Below are positions 57,939 to 64,000 of a DNA stretch of 64,000 nt, piece after piece (positions within the stretch are counted from its first letter, which is position 1; every line of letters begins with the position of its first letter). The notes below the pieces were generated by a model. It saw only the letters and a list, made by a program, of their open reading frames with translations. It was not told the DNA's origin and ran no database searches. This stretch comes from an uncultured Eubacteriales bacterium. GTDB taxonomy: Bacteria > Bacillota > Clostridia > Oscillospirales > QAMX01. The stretch is taken from contig CAKTEH010000010.1 of the NCBI GenBank assembly GCA_934546935.1, positions 1-64,000 on the forward strand, read 5' to 3'. The position numbers and the translations under genes are program-made.

Positions 57939-59927
57939 TTATTTGGAACTGTAATATACATTGATGGAATTTTTCAATTCTTCAATTACGGCCGCAACGG
58001 TTTTATCTCCCGGCTGCGCACCGGCTTCCATCATGCTCCCTCCGCCGCCGAGACGCTCAAGGATAACCTGAACATTGATTTTTCCTAGAGAACGACCGCT
58101 GACTTGAGTACCGTTATTATAACGGAAAACGACGAAGGAACCGTTGACATTTTCAATATTCATCAATTCATCGGCGGCCTGCGCGGCAATTTCACGCTTG
58201 ACGTTTTTTTCCGAATAGGCAATCGCAATGCCGCCCTGATAGATCTGCGCAGTTTTGATAATATCGCAGCGGTCCATATAATCATCCATATCGTTTTTAA
58301 ACAGCATTTTTACTTCAATAGTATCTGCGCCGGCCCGGCGTAAAAACGCTGCGGATTCAAATGTACGCACACCGGTTTTTACCGTAAAATTTTTGGTATC
58401 CAGCATAATTCCGGCGAGCATGCATTCCGCCTCGGCGCGCAGGACGTCTTGTGTCGTAGCGATATATTGCAAAAGCTCGCTGACAAGCTCGCTTGCTGAA
58501 GACGCATACGGTTCATGCAGGTTGATAACGGATTTTTCAATATATTTGGATGTACGGCGATGGTGGTCAATCACGACAATTTTTTTTGCCATTTCCACCA
58601 GTGCGGGTGCATCGGTGAAATCCGAATTGTTGACATCTACAACAACAAGAAGCGTTTCATCCCGCATAAGCTCCCGCGCACGGTCACCAGAAACAAATGC
58701 ATTCCTGTACTCCGCAACCTGTGCAATGTTGTCATGGAGCACTTTTGCGGAAGTAGTACGTTCTTCATAGACAATTTTGCAGGGTACTTCTAATTTCCTG
58801 CAGATACAGGCAACCCCCACAGAAGAACCCAGGCTATCCATATCAGAATAACGGTGTCCCATGATAATCACGTTCGGGGAAGATTTGACCAGATCGGAAA
58901 CCGTGCTGGCGACAATTCGGGCGCGCACTTTGGTCCGTTTCTCCACCTCGCGGGAAGTGCCGCCAAAAAACTCATAGTTTCCGCTGTTTTTGATGACCGC
59001 CTGGTCTCCTCCCCGGGACAAGGCCATATCCAAAGCCAAACGTGCGTTTATAACGTTGTCGTTGTAACTTTCCCCTTCGCAGCCCACGCCGATGGAAAGC
59101 GTTGCAGGCATGCCGGCAGCATTTTTTACCTCCCGAACTGCATCTAGGACAGAAAAACGCGAGGCGCGGTAAAGCTCGAGATTTCCCTCTTCAAAAACCA
59201 GCGTATAGCGGTCGCGGTCGCCGCGGATCATAATTGCTGCGGATTTTTCCGCCCACTGATTGATTTTTGATTCAATATTGGCGAGGATAAACGTGCGGTC
59301 GTATCCCGACAGATTGGCAACCAGTTCATCATAGTTATCGATCTGCATTAACGCCACAACCGGGCGTTTTCTGGAAAGGAGCTCCACAGATTCAATCTCT
59401 TCGCTTACGTCTGTAAAGGAGAGCGTACACAAACCGCGGTACTTCTGGACGCTTGCACGGCGGACAGAGACTTTAAAATACCGGTGTTCCAACGCTGCGG
59501 TCACTAAGCGCCCTTTTTCCAGCATTTTATGAAGGCAGGGTACGTCAATTTCTTCAAAGATATCATTGATTCGCAGATTGGTTATACTGCTGTATTTTTC
59601 TGTCAGGTCTGCAAAGGCGTCATTCCCCCACAGGATCTCCCCTGTTGCAGCCTGTACCACTGCAAGCGGAACCGGAGAATCTGAAGTGGCAAGACTGGAT
59701 ACAGAGTTGATCTCCATTGCTATGGTATCCATATGTTTGCGGATGCCTTCCGCTTTCTTATGGTTTACCCGCAGGCAATATCCAATCGCCGCAACCGCTA
59801 GAAAAAGTTCTATGATTCCCGCATAAAGTCCATGGTAAAAGAAAGCAGTTACAGCCATTAACAGCAAAAGCGTAAAAACCACTGTAATTTGAGGCATAAA
59901 GATTTTTTGATACGGATTTTTAAACAT
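57939..59927 (-). CDS. gdpP: Cyclic-di-AMP phosphodiesterase, GdpP/YybT type
   Basis: A 662-residue membrane protein that hydrolyses c-di-AMP. Two N-terminal membrane helices (FTLLLLMAVTAFFYHGLYAG and following) are followed by a PAS-like domain, a degenerate GGDEF domain (RDRYTLVFEEGNLELYRASR) and the DHH-DHHA1 module with IIMGHRYSDMDSLGSSVGVA, VVVDVNNSDF, VIDHHRRTSKYI and GGGGSMMEAGAQ. The c-di-AMP level governs osmotic balance and beta-lactam tolerance in Firmicutes. It is the first gene of the long minus-strand operon and has its own promoter. Confidence 0.95.
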   Translation of the reverse strand: MFKNPYQKIFMPQITVVFTLLLLMAVTAFFYHGLYAGIIELFLAVAAIGYCLRVNHKKAEGIRKHMDTIAMEINSVSSLATSDSPVPLAVVQAATGEILWGNDAFADLTEKYSSITNLRINDIFEEIDVPCLHKMLEKGRLVTAALEHRYFKVSVRRASVQKYRGLCTLSFTDVSEEIESVELLSRKRPVVALMQIDNYDELVANLSGYDRTFILANIESKINQWAEKSAAIMIRGDRDRYTLVFEEGNLELYRASRFSVLDAVREVKNAAGMPATLSIGVGCEGESYNDNVINARLALDMALSRGGDQAVIKNSGNYEFFGGTSREVEKRTKVRARIVASTVSDLVKSSPNVIIMGHRYSDMDSLGSSVGVACICRKLEVPCKIVYEERTTSAKVLHDNIAQVAEYRNAFVSGDRARELMRDETLLVVVDVNNSDFTDAPALVEMAKKIVVIDHHRRTSKYIEKSVINLHEPYASSASELVSELLQYIATTQDVLRAEAECMLAGIMLDTKNFTVKTGVRTFESAAFLRRAGADTIEVKMLFKNDMDDYMDRCDIIKTAQIYQGGIAIAYSEKNVKREIAAQAADELMNIENVNGSFVVFRYNNGTQVSGRSLGKINVQVILERLGGGGSMMEAGAQPGDKTVAAVIEELKNSINVYYSSK

Positions 59928-60012
59928 AAAAACACCTGTCGTCCTTTGCTGTTGCCCTTAACCTGATCGCCCGAAAAACACATTTTATGCACAATATAAT
60001 TATAGATAAATT

Positions 60013-60041
60013 ATTATAGCAAAAAGAAGTTTTTTTTTCAA
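60013..60041 (-). promoter_or_regulatory. gdpP operon promoter
   Basis: On the minus strand TTGAAA (60036-60041) and TATAAT (60013-60018) are 17 bases apart, about 85 bases before the gdpP start. The remaining part of the 59928-60243 intergenic region holds only this promoter and the terminator at 60146-60182. Confidence 0.75.
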
Positions 60042-60145
60042 GATACAAGCGGCGATTTTTAGTTTTTCCGGAACAAAAACTCTCTTTTTTATCCACATAC
60101 AGCAGTACATGGAGCACGGCAGAGACGCTTCGGCTTTTGCAGTTG

Positions 60146-60182
60146 TAAATAAACCCGGCGCAGCCGATAGGCAACGCCGGGT
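60146..60182 (-). terminator. Terminator of the lgt-folD-cyclophilin operon
   Basis: ACCCGGCG (60153-60160) and CGCCGGGT (60175-60182) pair around a 14-base loop; on the minus strand TTTATTT follows. Confidence 0.75.
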
Positions 60183-60243
60183 AGAGGATCGATATGTTTT
60201 TTGAAGCTGTATTTTTTTGAATTTGGGACTGCGTAAAAGCAAC

Positions 60244-60873
60244 TCAGTCTATGTTGCCAAGAATGCGGATCGTTTTAATAACCTGCGGCGCCAGCGGGAC
60301 CGTACCGTCGACATCGACCTTAGAAATTGCTTCTAGATTGGCATACCCGCTGGTAATCTTACCGAAAGAAGCGTATTCACCGTCATAATTAGTGCGGTTT
60401 TCCAGAATAATAAAGAATTTTGCATATGCAGAATCATAATCATTATTTTTACGGGCCATAGACATGGTGCCTTTATAATGGGTCAGGCCGTTGCGCCAGT
60501 TATTGCTGGAAAATTCGCCGAAGATGGTATAAGGTGTGGTTTCTTCGTTCTGCCCGTTGCACATTACGATTTTATCGGAAATTACATAGTCAAATTGTGT
60601 CCCATCGTAATAACCTTCTTCACAGAGTTTGACGAAATTGCGGACCGTAATCGGCGCATTGAGCGGATATAGGTCGCCTCCTATTACCGCACCGCTCTCC
60701 ATTTCAATCTCAAACTGGATCAGCCGCGAAGTATCATAGTCGATCTCAATTTCATTAGCGGAGCGAATAACGTTACGCTGACCCTGGCATGCGGCAAGCG
60801 TCAGGCAAAAAACACAGACCACGATTATGAGGGCAAACCAGGTGAAATTTTTCCTTGCATTGCGCTGTAACAT
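60244..60873 (-). CDS. Peptidylprolyl isomerase, cyclophilin type, lipoprotein
   Basis: A 209-residue lipoprotein with signal peptide and lipobox (VFCLTLAACQGQ, lipidated Cys near residue 29). The cyclophilin part follows: GAVIGGDLYPLNAPITVRNF, FVKLCEEGYYDGTQFDYVIS, and TMSMARKNNDYDSAYAKFFI before YDGEYASFGKITSGY. Compared with classical cyclophilins some active-site residues differ (for example YDGTQFDYVI instead of YDGTxFHRVI), so catalytic activity is uncertain. It probably assists folding of exported proteins. It lies 19 bases after folD in the same operon. Confidence 0.87.
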   Translation of the reverse strand: MLQRNARKNFTWFALIIVVCVFCLTLAACQGQRNVIRSANEIEIDYDTSRLIQFEIEMESGAVIGGDLYPLNAPITVRNFVKLCEEGYYDGTQFDYVISDKIVMCNGQNEETTPYTIFGEFSSNNWRNGLTHYKGTMSMARKNNDYDSAYAKFFIILENRTNYDGEYASFGKITSGYANLEAISKVDVDGTVPLAPQVIKTIRILGNID

Positions 60874-60892
60874 GGTGTTCTCTCTCCTTTGT

Positions 60893-61750
60893 TTATTCCT
60901 TCTGCGTCTGGATTTTTGCAGCGGTCAAGGTATTGCGCATCAGCATCGCAATCGTCATACGTCCGACGCCGCCGGGCACGGGGGTAATATAGGAGGCTTT
61001 TTCGCTGACCGGAGCAAAGTCCACATCGCCGAAAATTCCATCCTCTGTGCGGTTGACGCCGACGTCGACCACGACTGCACCCGGTTTTACCATATCCGCA
61101 GTAATCATGCGCGCCCGGCCAATCGCGACAATCAGAATATCTGCGCGCCGGGTAACTTCTGCGAGGTCACGAGTGCGGGAGTGGCACAGGGTTACAGTTG
61201 CATTGCGGGAAAGCATAAGGAGTGCCGCCGGTTTTCCGACAAGGTTTGAACGGCCGACAACAACACATTCGCGCCCTTCAATTGGAATTTCATAGGCGTC
61301 GAGCATTTCCAGGATTCCTGCCGGCGTACATGGCAGCAAACCTGCGTCCCCAATCATGATTTTCCCGGTATTTACCGGATGGAAGGCGTCGACATCCTTG
61401 TCCGGATCAATGACGTTGTTAATCTGAGATACATTCATGTGCTTGGGAAGCGGCTGCTGTACCAGAATCCCGTTAACTTCGGCGTCGCAGTTAAGGGTGC
61501 GGATTAGGTCGATCAGCTCCTGCTGTGTTGTAGCTTCCGGTAATGCATATTCACGGGAAAGAAAACCGCATTTTTCACAGGCAAGTTTTTTGTTTCTAAC
61601 GTAGATCTGTGAAGCTGGATCCTCCCCGACAATAATCACAGCCAGGCAGGGTGTGCGCCCGGTCTGTTCGGTAAACGCCTTTGTTTCCCGGCGTACCTGT
61701 GCACGGACCTTTTTCGCCACTTCTTTTCCATCCAGAATCTGTGCAGCCAT
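60893..61750 (-). CDS. folD: Bifunctional methylenetetrahydrofolate dehydrogenase/cyclohydrolase
   Basis: A 285-residue enzyme interconverting 5,10-methylene-THF and 10-formyl-THF, supplying one-carbon units. Conserved are the catalytic Lys in YVRNKKLACEKCG, VQQPLPKHMNVSQINNVIDP with the DKDVDAFHPVN stretch, the NADP loop VVGRSNLVGKPAALLML and the end TPVPGGVGRMTIAMLMRNTL. Length is normal. Its ATG overlaps the lgt stop by one base. Confidence 0.97.
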   Translation of the reverse strand: MAAQILDGKEVAKKVRAQVRRETKAFTEQTGRTPCLAVIIVGEDPASQIYVRNKKLACEKCGFLSREYALPEATTQQELIDLIRTLNCDAEVNGILVQQPLPKHMNVSQINNVIDPDKDVDAFHPVNTGKIMIGDAGLLPCTPAGILEMLDAYEIPIEGRECVVVGRSNLVGKPAALLMLSRNATVTLCHSRTRDLAEVTRRADILIVAIGRARMITADMVKPGAVVVDVGVNRTEDGIFGDVDFAPVSEKASYITPVPGGVGRMTIAMLMRNTLTAAKIQTQKE

Positions 61751-62829
61751 TATTCCTTCTCCTTTTTTTGATCTTCTGTTTTTTCTATATCCGGCAGATT
61801 GTCTCCTGCTTTTTCCTTTGAAGCCTGCTCAGAAACCTTGTCCGGATCCCCGTCTTGCCGCAGCGGTAAATCGCGGCCATAGAAACTGTCGTCATCCTCG
61901 TCGCCTTCATCCCCGGTCATAGGCGCAGGCATATCTTCATCCTCCGGTTCCACGGATACGCTTTCCGCCGCCAGGCGCTGTTTCTTGGAAAGACGGATGT
62001 AATACGGATTTTTCAGATGTTCTTCGTCCGGTTCACGGAACAGATACAGATAAACCAAAACGCCAAGGGCAATGATACAGGTTAAAAAGCCGAATGCCTG
62101 AGAAACGCGCAGGCCAGTGCCAAACAGATACAGGCTGTCTGTACGCAGACCTTCAATCAGGCCGCGGCCAAATCCATACCATGCAACATACATCAAGAAG
62201 ATTTCACCGCAGTAACGGCGTTTTTTGGAATAGAAATGCAGGATGATAAAGCCCGCAAGATTCCACAGCGATTCATAAAGGAAACAGGGATGGACGCTCG
62301 GGCCGCCATTGACCTGCATAATCCAAGGATAGGCATATGTTACGGAACCATAGGCCTCGCCGTTGACAAAATTCCCCCAACGACCGATACACTGCCCGAT
62401 CAAAAGCCCCATAACGCACAAATCGAGCATGGTGCCGATACGGATGCGGCGGACATAACAATAGACAACTGCTGTCAGAACACCGGCAATAATGGCGCCA
62501 TAGATCGCAAGCCCACCGTCCCAGATGCGGTAGATCAGCTGCGGGTTGCCATAGTAATACTCGTTGTACATAAAAGTGACATAATATGCACGTGCACCGA
62601 TAATGGAGAGAGGGACGGCAAAAAGCAGCAGATTTGTCAGGTCGTCAGGATTAAGGTTATACAGCTTGCAACGTCGGAAGCAATAGATAACTGCAAGCAA
62701 AAATCCGAGCGCGATAATAATACCGTACCAGTAAACGTCCAGCCCAAACAGGCTGAAAGCAACCCGGTCGATTTCAAACGACCAGTTCAGGCGGGGAAAT
62801 GTAATCTGCGTCAAAATTGCACTTAACAT
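61750..62829 (-). CDS. lgt: Prolipoprotein diacylglyceryl transferase
   Basis: A 359-residue polytopic membrane enzyme that attaches diacylglycerol to the lipobox Cys of prolipoproteins. The family signature GRWGNFVNGEAYG lies near residue 150, with YRIWDGGLAIYGAI (the HGGL-like site) near 100 and seven membrane helices in all. The last 80 residues after YYIRLSKKQRLAAE are an acidic, presumably disordered tail that most homologues do not need. ATG 62829 is preceded by GGAGG at six bases; an upstream in-frame ATG at 62853 overlaps that region and is less likely. Confidence 0.95.
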   Translation of the reverse strand: MLSAILTQITFPRLNWSFEIDRVAFSLFGLDVYWYGIIIALGFLLAVIYCFRRCKLYNLNPDDLTNLLLFAVPLSIIGARAYYVTFMYNEYYYGNPQLIYRIWDGGLAIYGAIIAGVLTAVVYCYVRRIRIGTMLDLCVMGLLIGQCIGRWGNFVNGEAYGSVTYAYPWIMQVNGGPSVHPCFLYESLWNLAGFIILHFYSKKRRYCGEIFLMYVAWYGFGRGLIEGLRTDSLYLFGTGLRVSQAFGFLTCIIALGVLVYLYLFREPDEEHLKNPYYIRLSKKQRLAAESVSVEPEDEDMPAPMTGDEGDEDDDSFYGRDLPLRQDGDPDKVSEQASKEKAGDNLPDIEKTEDQKKEKE

Positions 62830-62895
62830 ATGCAACCTCCGGTTTATCCGCATTTTTTGTAAGGTTTCCCCAAAAAGGGAATTATAAACATTGGC

Positions 62896-62924
62896 ATTAT
62901 ACCATCAAAACATGCTGCAATCAA
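62896..62924 (-). promoter_or_regulatory. Promoter of lgt-folD-cyclophilin
   Basis: On the minus strand TTGATT (62919-62924) and TATAAT (62896-62901) are 17 bases apart, and TGG before the -10 box makes it an extended -10 promoter. Confidence 0.78.
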
Positions 62925-62960
62925 TTAGGAATTCATGAACAAATTCCGGAATAATTCAAC

Positions 62961-64000
62961 TTACTGTAAAAACCCAGCCGGCCCCTGCAGAAAAAACATC
63001 CGCATTTCCTGGACGTCAAGGACGTCATAAGCAAAGCATTTGCGGATCAGCGCATCCGGAACAAATTCATCGTATTTATCGAAATATGGTACTTCGTTGG
63101 GATATAAAAGCTCCATAGGGTCAAAATCCTGTTCAGCCAGCGCACGCGTAATCCGCCAGAACGCATTGGCATCTGCTTTCATTTTAAACTGCATATAATA
63201 GGGGCGCGCACTTTCAAAACCGGATATCCCCAGCGCCGGCGCACACTTGATTTTCAAAAAGCGTTCGGCGGCAAGGAAAGAATAAGTCCCAAGCCAGGGA
63301 ATAAAGGCCCACATACTGCCGCCCAAATGCATCAGTGGTTTGACGCCGCCGGCGGAAGAAACGATATTGCGGATTTCTGTAAGGCGCTTCCGCGCTGCCG
63401 GCTGCATATAGGAATAAAATGTTGTTTCATACAATATATCGCGCATGCGCCGCAGCACATGCGTGTGGATATCACCGGGGCACAGCCCGAAAAATGCAGG
63501 GACGACGCCTTTCACAGGTTCGACAAATACCAGCTTCTTTTTATAGTCGATCTCAATGTTGATCCAGACTTTCCCGGCGATCGCAACCCGCTCCCCGACC
63601 GGCGGCGGCATGACGATAGTGCCAAGCTCCTGAGACTGGCAGCGCACGGTAAACAGCTCATCTTCCCGGAATACAGCGTAAAACTTATAGGAATTTACAA
63701 TCCGTTCTCCACGGATCCCTACGATAAGGCCGCCCTCGGCAGTCTGTTCTATGTGACCCAGTTCAATTAAATGGCGCAAAAGGATTTTGTAATCGTCCGC
63801 ACTGACGTTGATGAATGGGGACAGCGTCAATATCCGGCCGGCAAGCTCTGAAGGATACAGTTCTCCGGTGCTGGCAAGCTCCGACATGGTCTGGTGATAA
63901 AGAAGCGAATATGGGAGCCGGTCCGCCTTTGGAGGTTCCACCCAGCGCTTCTCCATATACAGTTGGATCAGGGCGATGGCCTGCAAAAGTTTCCAGGGGA
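62961..64000 (-). CDS. Lhr-type DEAD/DEAH box helicase, C-terminal part (gene continues past the window)
   Basis: The frame is open to the window edge; about 345 residues are visible, all C-terminal to the helicase core. PYSLLYHQTMSELASTGELY, YKILLRHLIELGHIEQTAEG, FYAVFREDELFTVRCQSQEL and GTIVMPPPVGERVAIAGKVW match the winged-helix and beta-barrel region of Lhr-related helicases, and LMHLGGSMWAFIPWLGTYSF with FDKYDEFVPDALIRKCFA match the end. Lhr-type proteins unwind DNA or DNA-RNA hybrids in repair. The motor domains and the start lie beyond position 64000, so integrity cannot be judged. A TTG at 63986 is unlikely to be the start. Confidence 0.82.
   Translation of the reverse strand, partial: PWKLLQAIALIQLYMEKRWVEPPKADRLPYSLLYHQTMSELASTGELYPSELAGRILTLSPFINVSADDYKILLRHLIELGHIEQTAEGGLIVGIRGERIVNSYKFYAVFREDELFTVRCQSQELGTIVMPPPVGERVAIAGKVWINIEIDYKKKLVFVEPVKGVVPAFFGLCPGDIHTHVLRRMRDILYETTFYSYMQPAARKRLTEIRNIVSSAGGVKPLMHLGGSMWAFIPWLGTYSFLAAERFLKIKCAPALGISGFESARPYYMQFKMKADANAFWRITRALAEQDFDPMELLYPNEVPYFDKYDEFVPDALIRKCFAYDVLDVQEMRMFFLQGPAGFLQ

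Overview
The window looks like a stretch of chromosome from a low-to-mid GC, Gram-positive anaerobe of the class Clostridia. The signs are strong Shine-Dalgarno sites (AGGAGG type), consensus TTGACA-17-TATAAT promoters, a large Firmicutes-type SRP RNA just upstream of dnaX, a clostridial nifS-nifU pair, FeoA/FeoB with the FeoB-associated Cys-rich protein, and the order gdpP-rplI-dnaB-tilS-hpt-ftsH. The species cannot be named from sequence alone. No CRISPR array, tRNA, rRNA or intact insertion sequence was seen.

Layout. 1-2.4 kb is accessory and partly decayed: the tail of a serine recombinase, a MarR regulator overlapping a nitroreductase, and a ribbon-helix-helix remnant. 2.5-4.9 kb holds an AI-2E family transporter and uppP. 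4.9-7.6 kb is an operon of a siroheme/ferredoxin protein, an iron-type substrate-binding lipoprotein and a truncated FecCD permease. 8-10.5 kb is the feo operon on the minus strand, with a perfect palindrome next to its promoter. 10.6-12.4 kb is nifS-nifU. 12.5-20.9 kb holds a MATE exporter, a carboxylesterase, an MFS exporter preceded by a leader peptide and alternative hairpins, an ABC/GntR (YtrA type) operon with a palindromic operator, and an Mrp-type Fe-S carrier.

20.9-36.4 kb is mostly carbohydrate metabolism: an alpha-L-fucosidase, a Gfo/Idh/MocA oxidoreductase, a sugar phosphate isomerase/epimerase and uxaC on the minus strand, then an rRNA methyltransferase, a PTS IIC-like membrane protein and, on the plus strand, kdgA-kdgK-uxuB. 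UxaC, UxuB, KdgK and KdgA together make most of the glucuronate route; mannonate dehydratase (UxuA) is not in the window. Between these lie two damaged genes: an ECF sigma factor with an in-frame amber codon, and a GNAT acetyltransferase with two frame breaks and a 15-bp tandem duplication.

36.9-46.3 kb holds an MBL-fold hydrolase, a Cys-cluster protein, an AraC regulator, the SRP RNA followed by dnaX-ybaB-recR, an LTA-synthase-like sulfatase, a glycosyltransferase and a cytidine deaminase. 46.5-50.8 kb is a type IIA topoisomerase pair. 51-64 kb is largely housekeeping on the minus strand: ftsH, hpt, tilS, dnaB, rplI, gdpP, a cyclophilin lipoprotein, folD, lgt and the end of an Lhr-type helicase. 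The most interesting regulatory structure I found is the MFS-exporter leader at 16.33-16.47 kb. I did not find a clearly new multi-gene defence or mobile system.
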